Positions 42,483-51,633 of a stretch of 64,000 nt of DNA are shown one piece after another (within the stretch, counting starts at the first letter, position 1; each line of letters starts with the position of its first letter). The stretch is from Marinoscillum sp049115815 (GTDB lineage: Bacteria > Bacteroidota > Bacteroidia > Cytophagales > Cyclobacteriaceae): contig JAGDZO010000005.1 in assembly GCA_049115815.1 (NCBI GenBank), positions 62,001-126,000 on the forward strand, written 5' to 3'. Under the pieces are notes generated by a model. The model was not told the DNA's origin and ran no database searches. It was given only the letters and a program-made list of their open reading frames with translations. The translations under genes were made by a program, and so were the position numbers.

Positions 42483-43316
42483 ATGGAATACAAAGGCCAT
42501 ACGGGAGAATATTTTGGATTGGAATCTGTTGATCACCACAACTGTGATGCCCTCAAAATGCAGACGAACGACACGCTACGTATGCTTTGGTTTACTTCTG
42601 ATGACAATACGGTGGTGATTGATGGAATCTCATATTCGTTTCACAAAAACGAAGTTGTGTTCCTGACTCAGTTTCACAACTTGGAAATATCGCACATCAA
42701 CACGGTCAATTTGCTCCGATTCAATCGGCCATTCTACTGCATCCTTGACCATGACAGTGAAGTAGGCTGCAAGGGAATATTGTATTACGGTGCGGCAAAG
42801 CTCGCATTGATCCAGCTCGAGGGAATGGAACTGGAGATATTGAAAACCGCATGGAGAATGGCTGTACTCGAGTTTGAGATGCAGGATAGCCTACAGCTGG
42901 AAATGCTACAAATGATGCTCAAAAGAATCTTGATACTATGTACGCGCATCTACAAAAGCCAAACGGAACTGACAGGTCTGGACGGTACCCAAAACGATCT
43001 GGTCAGAGAATTCAATTACTTAGTGGAGACACACTTCAAAGAAAAACACCAGGTGAGTGAATATGCAGAATTGCTTTTCAAATCTCCGAAAACCATCACC
43101 AACGCTTTCAAAAAATTGGGTGAAAAATCACCACTCCATTTTATCCAAGAACGATTGCTCTTAGAATCCAGAAGGCTCCTATGGTATACAGGCCAGGATG
43201 TATCCGAAATAGCCTACGAGCTAGGCTTCAATGATGTGCAAACATTCAGCCGATTCTTCAAAAAACAGCAAGGCTCCTCCCCTACAGATTTCAGAGAACA
43301 ACGCATTAGGGAATAA
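42483..43316 (+). CDS. AraC-family transcriptional regulator
   Basis: 277 aa. The N-terminal half is a cupin-like effector region (LRMLWFTSDDNTVVIDGISY, SFHKNEVVFLTQFHN). The C-terminal ~100 residues hold two helix-turn-helix motifs: VSEYAELLFKSPKTITNAFK and DVSEIAYELGFNDVQTFSRF, followed by KKQQGSSPTDFRE, the AraC/XylS hallmark. It starts 49 bp after the hydrolase gene and 88 bp before the redox cluster on the same strand, so it may control either. The inducer is unknown. Confidence 0.9.
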   Translation: MEYKGHTGEYFGLESVDHHNCDALKMQTNDTLRMLWFTSDDNTVVIDGISYSFHKNEVVFLTQFHNLEISHINTVNLLRFNRPFYCILDHDSEVGCKGILYYGAAKLALIQLEGMELEILKTAWRMAVLEFEMQDSLQLEMLQMMLKRILILCTRIYKSQTELTGLDGTQNDLVREFNYLVETHFKEKHQVSEYAELLFKSPKTITNAFKKLGEKSPLHFIQERLLLESRRLLWYTGQDVSEIAYELGFNDVQTFSRFFKKQQGSSPTDFREQRIRE

Positions 43317-43403
43317 TTGCTAATGAGTCGGGAAGAATGTCCTAACAAAGCCCTTTGGTTTATCTATTTCTTTGCTTCATACTAATCAATAAAGCAAAGC
43401 ATC

Positions 43404-43760
43404 ATGGACAATCAAATCGAAAAAAACCTACTACATATTCACGAATTACTAGCCAAAGGAGGCTTCATAGAAGCAATGGAAACCTATCTGCATGATGACG
43501 TAGAACTAAGAGAAGCCAACGGAGAAGCCAAAGTGGGCAAAGATTTTTGTGTCAAGTTTGAAGATGACTTTATCAAGAATGACCTCAAGGAATTTGTGGG
43601 TTATGAAGTTGGCAACTACGCCGTAAACGGGAATCATTCATTCTATGAAGCCGTGATGACATTGAAGCTAAACGATGGATCTACTATGGTCTCCGAGCAA
43701 ATAGTAGCCACAGAATGGAAAGAGAATAAAATATACAGAGAGCGCTATTATCACGCTTAA
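43404..43760 (+). CDS. NTF2-like/SnoaL-type small protein
   Basis: 118 aa. IHELLAKGGFIEAMETYLHD, DVELREANGEAKVGKD and a YEAVMTLKLNDGSTMVSEQI strand fit the alpha+beta cone of the NTF2-like superfamily (SnoaL/nuclear transport factor 2 family). Such proteins bind small molecules or act as simple isomerases or hydrolases; nothing specific can be assigned. It is 26 bp upstream of the glutaredoxin-thioredoxin reductase fusion gene, so it is the probable first gene of this operon. Confidence 0.78.
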   Translation: MDNQIEKNLLHIHELLAKGGFIEAMETYLHDDVELREANGEAKVGKDFCVKFEDDFIKNDLKEFVGYEVGNYAVNGNHSFYEAVMTLKLNDGSTMVSEQIVATEWKENKIYRERYYHA

Positions 43761-43786
43761 CCAATAACCCTTAAACAGATAGACAC

Positions 43787-45196
43787 ATGGAAAATACGAT
43801 CACATTATACGGAGCAGATTGGTGTCCGGATTGCCGCAGAGCAAAATCTTTTCTCAAAGAAAATAACATCGAATACACTTTTGTAGATGTAGACTTAGAA
43901 GAGTCCGCCACCAAAAAAGTAGAGGAAATCAATCATGGCAAGCGCATCATTCCTACCATCATCATCAACAATAAATCATACACCAATCCTGATAATGCAA
44001 CGATTCAATCTGTTTTGGGTCTGAACGAAGCAGGAACTGTGGTCCTATTTGGTGCGGATTGGTGTCCGGACTGCCGCAGAGCTAAAGCCCACTTGGCAGA
44101 CAACAAGATCAACTTTCAGTTCATAGATGTAGATGAACATGAATGGGCTACAGAAAAGGTAGAAGCTATCAACAATGGCAAACGTATCATTCCTACCATT
44201 TTGATAGACAATGTGCCGCATACCAATCCTGACAATGCTACCCTGAATACACTGTTGAAAATTGATGCGCATAAGGAAGAGAAGGTATTTGATACCATCA
44301 TTATCGGTGGGGGTGCTGCTGGATTGACTACTTCTATTTATGCCCAGCGAGACCGGTTCTCTACATTGATTTTGGAGAAAAAGACGATAGGTGGCAATGC
44401 CTTCCTGACGGAGAAAATCGAGAACTATCCTGGCTTCAATTCGATCTCGGGACCTGCTCTCATGGACAAAATGGAAGAGCAGGCCCGAACGTACGGCGCT
44501 ACCATCAAAACTGGTGAGGAAGTAATCAACATCGATAAGAACAACGAACGCTTTGTGGTGCAGACCAAGACGTCCAAATATCTCAGTAAGTCTATTGTAC
44601 TATCTACAGGATCTACCTATAAGCAACTGGGCGTCCCAGGCGAAACAGAGTTGATAGGTTCAGGCGTTCACTTTTGTGCGACGTGTGATGGTGCCTTTTA
44701 TAGAGACCGAGAAGTGATAGTGATTGGAGGCGGTAATTCCGCATTGGAAGAAGCCATTTTCTTATCAGGATTTACCAGCAAAGTGAAAATCGTCAACAGA
44801 AGTAAGCAATTCTCAGCATCTCAGACTTATATAGACAAGCTACCTGAAGTGAAGAATATCGAGACTTATAGCAACAAAGAGTCGGTTGAGTTTAAGGTAG
44901 ATGATAAAGGGCTTTTTGCTGGACTGGTGGTCAAGGACAAGGTAACTGGCGAGGTGGAAACCATCACGGCAGATGGGGTATTTATCTTCATTGGTCTGAT
45001 TCCCAACAATCAATCTTTCAAAGGGTTGGTAGATATGAACGATCGTGGTTTCATCACTACTACAGGACTGGCTCGCACTTCGGTAGAAGGCATTTTCGCG
45101 GCAGGCGACAACAGAGAAGGAGCCATTGCTCAAGTAGCCGCTGCTACGGGTGAAGGCGTGTTAGCTAGTTATGGTTTGAGAGAGTATTTAAAATAA
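43787..45196 (+). CDS. Glutaredoxin-glutaredoxin-thioredoxin reductase fusion
   Basis: 469 aa in three parts. Residues 1-78 and 81-155 are two tandem glutaredoxin/NrdH-like domains, each with a GADWCPDCRRAK active site (CPDC at 13-16 and 93-96) and the cis-Pro loop IIPTI. They are similar enough to be an internal duplication. From about 163 is a complete low-Mr thioredoxin reductase: FAD motif TIIIGGGAAGLTTSIYAQ, redox pair CATC at 297-300, NADPH motif VIVIGGGNSALEEAIF, and FAD-closing IFAAGDNREGAIAQVAAATG. It can take electrons from NADPH to its own glutaredoxin arms. With msr genes directly downstream, it is the likely reductant for methionine sulfoxide reductases. There is 19 bp to the next gene. 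Confidence 0.93.
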   Translation: MENTITLYGADWCPDCRRAKSFLKENNIEYTFVDVDLEESATKKVEEINHGKRIIPTIIINNKSYTNPDNATIQSVLGLNEAGTVVLFGADWCPDCRRAKAHLADNKINFQFIDVDEHEWATEKVEAINNGKRIIPTILIDNVPHTNPDNATLNTLLKIDAHKEEKVFDTIIIGGGAAGLTTSIYAQRDRFSTLILEKKTIGGNAFLTEKIENYPGFNSISGPALMDKMEEQARTYGATIKTGEEVINIDKNNERFVVQTKTSKYLSKSIVLSTGSTYKQLGVPGETELIGSGVHFCATCDGAFYRDREVIVIGGGNSALEEAIFLSGFTSKVKIVNRSKQFSASQTYIDKLPEVKNIETYSNKESVEFKVDDKGLFAGLVVKDKVTGEVETITADGVFIFIGLIPNNQSFKGLVDMNDRGFITTTGLARTSVEGIFAAGDNREGAIAQVAAATGEGVLASYGLREYLK

Positions 45197-45215
45197 TCAT
45201 AGGAGTAAATGAACC

Positions 45216-45710
45216 ATGTCCAACCTCAATAAAATTGGTTTTGGTGGTGGGTGCCACTGGTGCACAGAGGGCGTATTTCAGTCATTAAAAGGAGTGACAC
45301 AAGTCGATCAGGGGTGGATTTCTCCTGATGGACTTGATGCTTCTTTTTCAGAAGGCGTGATCGTAACCTATGACAGTGGACTGATAACTATGGAGGTACT
45401 GATAGAGATTCACCTCCTCACACACGCTAGTGCATCGGAGCATTCTATGAGAGCAAAATACCGTTCTGCGGTCTATGTTTTTGATGATGGTCAGCGTGAT
45501 CAGGTACAGGGAATAATAAACGCCTACAAGAGCAATACTGGCCAACCCATCATCACTCAAGTGCTGCCGATGAATTCGTTCAGGCTAAATGATGAAGCAT
45601 TTTTAAACTATTATCAGACTCGTCCTGATGCACCATTCTGTACTACTTACATTGATCCCAAAATCAAAAGCCTGATGCGCACCCATGGTGAATATCTGAA
45701 ATCCAAATAA
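45216..45710 (+). CDS. Divergent MsrA-like methionine sulfoxide reductase
   Basis: 164 aa. The N-terminus NKIGFGGGCHWCTEGVFQSL carries the MsrA active site with GCHWC where the family has GCFWC. The central KYRSAVYVFDDGQRDQ matches the MsrA core. The usual NPTYxxVCxGxTGHAE and HDPTQxNRQG blocks are missing or replaced (GLDASFSEGVIVTYDSG; THASASEHSMRAKYR). It is thus a shortened, fast-evolving paralogue of the canonical MsrA at 46341. It should reduce methionine-S-sulfoxide or a related sulfoxide if the catalytic Cys is enough; activity is inferred. Confidence 0.8.
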   Translation: MSNLNKIGFGGGCHWCTEGVFQSLKGVTQVDQGWISPDGLDASFSEGVIVTYDSGLITMEVLIEIHLLTHASASEHSMRAKYRSAVYVFDDGQRDQVQGIINAYKSNTGQPIITQVLPMNSFRLNDEAFLNYYQTRPDAPFCTTYIDPKIKSLMRTHGEYLKSK

Positions 45711-45881
45711 GTCTAATCCTAATTGGATAGGGCAATAATTCATATCCAAATTTATCAACCTGATCAATCATGCTAGTAGGGAATTATGGCCAACAGCTAG
45801 GGAAAAAGCGCCTAACAAATCGAGTGTGTACAGCCTTAATTTTGTAGTCATACAATTAGATAAAAAGGAAAGGAGAACATT

Positions 45882-46328
45882 ATGCTAGATTGGAATTATG
45901 TGATGAAACACTCTGATCGTAACAATTTGACTCCACCAAGGCGGGTGGAAAAAACCGATCAGGAATGGAGATCAATTTTGACAGATGAAGTCTATCGAGT
46001 GGCCAGAGCTAAAGGTACAGAGCGGGCACACAGTTCTGAGATGTGTAACCTCTTTGAGCCCGGCAAGTATGCATGTACTTGCTGCAAGACTGAGCTATTC
46101 GATTCGGAAGGAAAATTTGACAGTGGGTCTGGTTGGCCTTCATTTACCCAACCAATTGATCCTAGTCATGTGGCCTACCATTCGGATGTTACTTTCGGGA
46201 TGGTAAGAATAGAGGCTACCTGCAATGTGTGTGATGCGCATTTGGGACATGTATTTCCAGATGGGCCTGCGCCGAGTGGGTTGAGGTATTGTATCAATGC
46301 TGTGTCATTGGATAAGATAAAACACTAA
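45882..46328 (+). CDS. msrB: Peptide methionine (R)-S-oxide reductase MsrB
   Basis: 148 aa. Zinc-binding CxxC pairs are seen in YACTCCKTELF and TCNVCDAHLGH. The family core DSGSGWPSFTQPI and the catalytic Cys in LRYCINAVSL are intact. It reduces methionine-R-sulfoxide in proteins. No signal peptide, so cytoplasmic. It lies 12 bp upstream of MsrA, making a conventional msrB-msrA pair that covers both sulfoxide epimers. Confidence 0.95.
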   Translation: MLDWNYVMKHSDRNNLTPPRRVEKTDQEWRSILTDEVYRVARAKGTERAHSSEMCNLFEPGKYACTCCKTELFDSEGKFDSGSGWPSFTQPIDPSHVAYHSDVTFGMVRIEATCNVCDAHLGHVFPDGPAPSGLRYCINAVSLDKIKH

Positions 46329-46340
46329 ACAAGAGAAATC

Positions 46341-46883
46341 ATGATGGACAAAAAAGTAGTATTTGGCGGAGGTTGCTTTTGGTGTACAGAAGCGATGTTT
46401 AGAGAACTCAAAGGAGTCTCTCAGGTGCGCAGCGGCTATAGTGGTGGGCCAGGCGAAAACCCTACCTACAGAGAAGTCTGTGGTGGAAGAACTGGTCATG
46501 CAGAAGTCATAGAGGTTACTTATGATCCTTCTGTGATCAGCTATGTTGACTTATTGATCATTCACCTGACCACCCATGACCCTACCCAACTCAACAGACA
46601 AGGCGCAGATCGTGGCACTCAGTATCGAAGCATTATTTTCTATGACAGTGCAGAAGAAAAAGCCTTAGCAGAGGAAGTGCTCATGGAAGTACAGAAAGCC
46701 TATGATAATAAAATAGTCACTGAGCTTTCACCAGCAGCACCTTTTTACGTAGCAGAGGCAGATCATCAAGACTATTACCAGCGCAATAAGTACGCAGGGT
46801 ATTGTATGGCGGTCATCGACCCGAAGCTCAGAAGGCTGAGAAAGCTGCACACTGACAAGTTGCATAACGCTTCGGTTTCATAA
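46341..46883 (+). CDS. msrA: Peptide methionine (S)-S-oxide reductase MsrA
   Basis: 180 aa, the standard MsrA length. It has the catalytic GGGCFWCTEAMFRELKGV, YSGGPGENPTYREVCGGRTG with HAEV, HDPTQLNRQGADRGTQYRS and HQDYYQRNKY. It reduces methionine-S-sulfoxide in proteins or free. No signal peptide. It is the last gene of the redox cluster and should use reducing equivalents from the glutaredoxin-reductase fusion upstream. Confidence 0.95.
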   Translation: MMDKKVVFGGGCFWCTEAMFRELKGVSQVRSGYSGGPGENPTYREVCGGRTGHAEVIEVTYDPSVISYVDLLIIHLTTHDPTQLNRQGADRGTQYRSIIFYDSAEEKALAEEVLMEVQKAYDNKIVTELSPAAPFYVAEADHQDYYQRNKYAGYCMAVIDPKLRRLRKLHTDKLHNASVS

Positions 46884-47400
46884 GCAAGGTTACACCTATC
46901 ACGTGACTCGAAGAGACAATCATAGATCTATCTGGAATGTCTCTTCTGAGTTATGAATTGCAACTGCCTCCAAAACAACAAAAAATGACGTCATCCCAAT
47001 TTCGTCTGATTCAACCTTCACAGTTTTTTTAGATGCTGAATGTCTTGAAAGCTTATCTCACATTACTTTAATTAGTGCATACTATAAACTTTACTGAGCG
47101 CAAGGTTCTCTACCCAAAAAGCCAAATCCGTCGGCTTAAAAACTACCACAATTGTGGTAGAAGAAGGCTATCTCCGCTCAAAGTTGGTTTTCGCTCATCT
47201 TCTTTTTGTACGGATTTAACTGCTTTTTTACCCTATTGAGTATTTCCAATTATTAGTTACCGAGTTCCTAGTTGATCATTGTATTGCCTCGGATGAGGAA
47301 AATTATCAAAACAAATGTTACTAGCACTAATCTGACATTTTGATAAGGACTCTCGCGAAATCAGGGGCGTGAAACACAATTATCACTAAACACAGCTATC
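46884..47400. other. Intergenic region with inverted repeats
   Basis: 517 bp between msrA and the kinase operon. It includes a perfect 18-bp palindrome CTACCACAATTGTGGTAG at 47143-47160 and an ATGACGTCAT palindrome near 46984. There is also a weak AAGCC/GGCTT hairpin at 47119-47137. The 18-bp palindrome has operator symmetry for a dimeric regulator, 241 bp upstream of the kinase start. No ORF or RNA gene was recognised. Confidence 0.5.
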
Positions 47401-49494
47401 ATGAAGAACCTTACGAGAACCTACCTCGTGGCCCTGACAATTATTGCCTTGGTCGTATCTCTGAGTCAATTTCTTGTCCAGAACTCCATCACCAACAGTT
47501 CTGCCGATTCGCGGATAATCAACGTTTCCGGACGTCAACGGATGCTTTCACAGAAAATCACCAAGGCATCTCTTGCCATGACCAATGCCTCTGAGCAATC
47601 ATTTTTCGATATGCGAAAAAATGAACTTCAAGGTGCATTTGACCTTCTGAAAAAATCACACAATGCTCTTCAATTCGGAAGTGAAGAAATGAAAATGCCG
47701 AATATCGAAAATTCGGATGCCATTAAGGATCTATTCGCTCAGATAGCTCCCTACTATGACGAATTAGAAGCTGGAGTTACAGAAATACTGAAGGCTCAGT
47801 CGGTCTCAGAAACGAATAGCTCCGAATACCTCTTAGCCTTGAACACAGTCCTGGCAAATGAAGCGACTTTTCTGAAATTGATGAACGACATCACCTTCCA
47901 GTATGACGCTGAGGCATTGGAGAAGGTAAAAACGCTATCATTCACAGAGTACATCCTTTACGGGGTAGCCTTGCTACTTCTGTTGCTTGAAGCGATATTG
48001 ATTTTCAGGCCGGCCATTAAGAAAATAGATGAATCCACAGCTGAATTAAAGAAGGCATTGAGCCAATCACAATACCTTACCAACCAAGCAGAGTCCATTT
48101 TTGAAAATGTAACTCAGGGTATTTTCATGCTGGACGAACAACTGAATATTGACTCGTTTTACTCCAAGCAGACCGAGGAGATTTTTGAAGTAGATGATCT
48201 GAGCAATAGCAATTTCTTGAAATTGATGAAATCCAGATTGATGCCCCAGGATCTCGAGGCGCTCAAGTTATTTGCGGAAAACCTATTTAACTCAGACATC
48301 CGTGAGGACGTGGTAAACAAACTCAACCCTGTAGAGCAAGTGGAAATATACACCAAGACTGATACGGTGGATATGCACAATCGCTTTATCAAGATCTCTT
48401 TCGCGAGAATCATCCGTGACAATAAGATTTATAGAATCTTAGTGACGGTACTGGATGAGACAGAAAACATCCTCATGAAGCGTCAGATCGAAGAAGCTGA
48501 AGAGAGAAACCAGAAGGAATCAACCCAATTATTGGCCATTCTCAAGGTGAATCCTAAAATGCTCAAGGACTATATTGACAATTCCCTGTTGAGCCTCAAG
48601 ACGATCTCTACAAAATACGAAAGCCATAAGGCGAGCGACTATAGCGATCTTATCAGCTATACCTTCAGAACGCTCCATACGGCGAAAGGTAATGCCTCTT
48701 TGATAGGACTTGACCTGATAGAAGATAAGCTGCATGCTCTAGAAGATATCGTCATCAATCTGAGAAACAAGACCAATGTAGAAGGAAAAGACTTCTTGAA
48801 AATAATCTATGAGGTCACCGAAGTAATCGCTATTCTGACAAACATGAAGCAGATGCTCATGAAGATTGCGGTGGTATATCAGCAGATGGCTACTGGTACT
48901 GCTTCAGATACTTCCAATGCGGTATTGATCTCCACGCTCAACAAGGGTGTAGAAAAACTAAGCGAAGAAGTTGACAAGCCAGTAGAATTTAGTTTTGAAG
49001 AAAATGGCGTAGTACTTCCAGACGAATACAAAGTTTCCGTCAAGGATATCAGCATACAGCTCATCAGAAACTCATTCATACATGGAATAGAGGCCGAAGA
49101 TGACCGACAGTTCGCTGGCAAAGAAGCACAAGCCAATATCAAAATTTCGCTTCAGAAGAAAGCTGGGTTTATTGATTTCACTTTTGAGGATGATGGTAAA
49201 GGACTCGATTCTAAGAAAATAGCCAAGAAAGCTATAGATCTAGGATTGGTATCAAGTGATGCGGTTGACCTAATGACCGAATCAGAAAAACTGAATCTAA
49301 TCTTCCTCGAAGGATTCTCAACCGCGGATAAGGTAGATACCAATGCAGGCAGAGGCCAAGGCATGGATATCATCCAGAAGCTAGCTGAAAAGCTCGGTGG
49401 AAAACTCCAAATAGATTCAGCCAAAGGCAAGTATTTCAAACTTGTACTTTCATTCCCTAAAGAACCAAAAAGCGAACTTAAACAAGCCGGATAA
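47401..49494 (+). CDS. PilJ-type sensor with CheA-like histidine kinase
   Basis: 697 aa. Two membrane helices (7-25 and about 180-200) enclose a PilJ/NarX-type periplasmic domain with IINVSGRQRMLSQKITKASL at about 40-60. After a cytoplasmic PAS-like region comes an Hpt-like domain with the probable phospho-His at H426 in RTLHTAKGNASLIGLD. A HATPase domain follows with QLIRNSFIHGIE, FEDDGKGLDSK and NAGRGQGMDIIQKLAEKLG. There is no CheW-like regulatory domain. It looks like a CheA-type kinase fused to its own sensor, so it does not need separate chemoreceptors. Its stop overlaps the regulator start (ATGA). Confidence 0.9.
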   Translation: MKNLTRTYLVALTIIALVVSLSQFLVQNSITNSSADSRIINVSGRQRMLSQKITKASLAMTNASEQSFFDMRKNELQGAFDLLKKSHNALQFGSEEMKMPNIENSDAIKDLFAQIAPYYDELEAGVTEILKAQSVSETNSSEYLLALNTVLANEATFLKLMNDITFQYDAEALEKVKTLSFTEYILYGVALLLLLLEAILIFRPAIKKIDESTAELKKALSQSQYLTNQAESIFENVTQGIFMLDEQLNIDSFYSKQTEEIFEVDDLSNSNFLKLMKSRLMPQDLEALKLFAENLFNSDIREDVVNKLNPVEQVEIYTKTDTVDMHNRFIKISFARIIRDNKIYRILVTVLDETENILMKRQIEEAEERNQKESTQLLAILKVNPKMLKDYIDNSLLSLKTISTKYESHKASDYSDLISYTFRTLHTAKGNASLIGLDLIEDKLHALEDIVINLRNKTNVEGKDFLKIIYEVTEVIAILTNMKQMLMKIAVVYQQMATGTASDTSNAVLISTLNKGVEKLSEEVDKPVEFSFEENGVVLPDEYKVSVKDISIQLIRNSFIHGIEAEDDRQFAGKEAQANIKISLQKKAGFIDFTFEDDGKGLDSKKIAKKAIDLGLVSSDAVDLMTESEKLNLIFLEGFSTADKVDTNAGRGQGMDIIQKLAEKLGGKLQIDSAKGKYFKLVLSFPKEPKSELKQAG

Positions 49495-49856
49495 TGAAAT
49501 TAATGATAGTAGATGACTCCTCAATGATGCGTACCACCATTGAGCAGCACCTCCGTGACTATGATCTAGAAATAGTAGGATCGGCGGAAAATGGAAAAAG
49601 AGCAATAGAACTCCTCAAAGAGAAAAAACCGGATGTGGTCACCTTAGACATCACCATGCCAGAAATGGATGGACTGGAGTGCCTGGATGAATTGATGGCC
49701 ATAGCACCTAACACTAAAGTGATGGTAATTACAGCCCTCTCGGACAAGTTAACCGGTCTACTGGCCTTGAAAAAAGGAGCGAGAGAATTCTTATACAAAC
49801 CAGTAACACCAGAAGAACTAAAAAGAGGATTTGACTTACTTCTAAACAGAGATTAA
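49494..49856 (+). CDS. CheY-like single-domain response regulator
   Basis: 120 aa, receiver domain only. The acidic pair in MIVDDSSMMR, phosphoacceptor D52 (VTLDITMPEMDG), T/S switch in VMVITALSD and Lys in REFLYKPVTPEE are all present. It overlaps the kinase gene by one base and abuts the CheX gene (one-base step), so it is the direct target of the kinase. With no output domain, it should act through protein contacts. Confidence 0.95.
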   Translation: MKLMIVDDSSMMRTTIEQHLRDYDLEIVGSAENGKRAIELLKEKKPDVVTLDITMPEMDGLECLDELMAIAPNTKVMVITALSDKLTGLLALKKGAREFLYKPVTPEELKRGFDLLLNRD

Positions 49857-50324
49857 ATGAGCGCACAAACTGAAAAATTCGAAAAAACTGTCAACGTCTT
49901 TATCAACTCGGTGGAAAATTACTTCAGCCATTTGACCAAGGAGCCCATTTCGACCAATCCTCCTTATGTGAAGACTTCAGACGAGCTCATGCTCAAAGAA
50001 TGCACGGGAATGATTGGAGTCTCTGGAATAAAGAAAGGATTCATTTATCTCTCGGGCGAATTGTCGCTATTCAAGGATGTGATCCAACAGTATGTTGGTC
50101 TGGATAACCCCTCGGAAAACGATATGCTGGACATGGCAGGGGAAATCTCCAATGTAGTAGCCGGCAATGTACGCGAGACCTATGGTGACGATTTTATGAT
50201 CTCCGTACCCATCGTATTCAAGGGCAAACCTGATAGTCTCAGGTTTCCTGAAGATGTACCTATCTATGTCATTCCACTCAACTGGAATAGCCATGAAGCC
50301 TTTATGGTGGTAGGTCTAACATAA
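49857..50324 (+). CDS. CheX-like phosphatase
   Basis: 155 aa. The CheC/CheX motif (D/S)xxxExxNxxxG is intact as DMAGEISNVVAGNVRE at about residues 97-112. The N-terminal NVFINSVENYFSHLT and the middle GVSGIKKGFIYLSGELSLFK fit CheX. CheX dephosphorylates CheY-P, so it should terminate the signal carried by the regulator immediately upstream. The gene adjoins that regulator directly. Confidence 0.9.
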   Translation: MSAQTEKFEKTVNVFINSVENYFSHLTKEPISTNPPYVKTSDELMLKECTGMIGVSGIKKGFIYLSGELSLFKDVIQQYVGLDNPSENDMLDMAGEISNVVAGNVRETYGDDFMISVPIVFKGKPDSLRFPEDVPIYVIPLNWNSHEAFMVVGLT

Positions 50325-50346
50325 TATAAATCAAATATTAGAAAAC

Positions 50347-51606
50347 ATGAAAAAATTCATATACATCATATTACTTACCCTCATCGCTGAAGGTGCAGTT
50401 GCTCAGTTATCCTTGACAGGTGAAGTACGTCCACGTGCAGAGTTTCGCAACGGGTTTAAGAAACTTAATTCGGCTGCTACAGACCCTGCGCTATTTATAG
50501 AGCAGCGAAGTAGACTTTACATCAACTTCAAGCAGGAAAAATTTGACTTCCAGATCACGATGCAAGACATCCGACTTTGGGGAGAAAATGCACAGATCTA
50601 CAAAGCTGACAATGGCATGTTCAATATCTATGAAGCCTACGGAAGCTATAAGATAGATGATGTCTGGAGTGTAAAAGTGGGACGCCAAGCGCTGAACTAT
50701 GACAATGCGCGATTCCTGGGAAACCTCGACTGGGCTCAACAAGGAAGAAGTCATGATGCTTTTTTGCTTCGCTATGAGAGTGACTTCACTTTTCATCTAG
50801 GTGCGGCATTTAACCAAGAAGATGTGGTGAGCAAGGTGGAGCCTGCCAGACTAGCGAGCACTTACTACGCCACAGGTGGCAACTACAAAACCATGCAATA
50901 TCTATGGATGAACCAAAAATATGATGCGGGAAACACCTCATTGCTGGTACTCAATAATGGAGTGCAAATGGCTGATAGCACGGTGAACTTCGGTCAAACC
51001 TTTGGGCTCTTTAGTCAAAACAATCTTGGTGGTCTCAATCTGGTAGCAGAAGCGTACTATCAGATGGGTAAGGATGGAGCAGACAAAAATATCAATGCCT
51101 ACATGTTTGCCTTGAATGGAACGGTCAAGATTGGAAAAGGAAACATAGGATTAGGTGGTGAACTCTTGAGTGGAACCAACGCTGGCGATACGGACAACAA
51201 CGCTTTCAACCCTCTATACGGTACCAATCATAAGTTTTACGGTCTTATGGATTACTTCTACGTTGGCAATCCGCATGGCAATGTGGGATTGACAGATATC
51301 TATCTGAAAGGTGTGATCCCTACTGGTGATCGATCAAAGCTGATAGCGCACGCGCATTACTTTATGTCCGCCGCTGACTTCAATAATCTTGACGGATCAT
51401 CCGCTGATAAATATTTGGGTTCGGAATTAGACCTTATCTGGAATATCAACCTGCAAAAGGATGTCAATTTAAAAATAGGTTACTCACATATGCTTGCTTC
51501 AGAGTCTATGGAAATACTCAAAGGTGGCGATAACAACGAGCTCAATAATTGGGCTTGGGTAATGATATCTTTCAAGCCTGAGTTGTTTAACTCGGCTACT
51601 AACTGA
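50347..51606 (+). CDS. Alginate_export-type outer-membrane porin
   Basis: 419 aa with a signal peptide (MKKFIYIILLTLIAEGAVAQ). Alternating beta strands and the SLTGEVRPRAEFRNGFK, QRSRLYINFKQEKFDFQ, WSVKVGRQALNYDNARFLG and NNWAWVMISFKPELF features match the alginate_export (AlgE-like) porin family of Bacteroidota. It forms a beta-barrel in the outer membrane; the substrate is not known. It lies inside the signalling operon, 22 bp after cheX and 27 bp before the phosphatase gene. The sensor pathway may therefore serve transport or sensing of the same compound. Confidence 0.85.
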   Translation: MKKFIYIILLTLIAEGAVAQLSLTGEVRPRAEFRNGFKKLNSAATDPALFIEQRSRLYINFKQEKFDFQITMQDIRLWGENAQIYKADNGMFNIYEAYGSYKIDDVWSVKVGRQALNYDNARFLGNLDWAQQGRSHDAFLLRYESDFTFHLGAAFNQEDVVSKVEPARLASTYYATGGNYKTMQYLWMNQKYDAGNTSLLVLNNGVQMADSTVNFGQTFGLFSQNNLGGLNLVAEAYYQMGKDGADKNINAYMFALNGTVKIGKGNIGLGGELLSGTNAGDTDNNAFNPLYGTNHKFYGLMDYFYVGNPHGNVGLTDIYLKGVIPTGDRSKLIAHAHYFMSAADFNNLDGSSADKYLGSELDLIWNINLQKDVNLKIGYSHMLASESMEILKGGDNNELNNWAWVMISFKPELFNSATN

Positions 51607-51633
51607 TGACCTCAATGCAAACTTAATAAGCCT

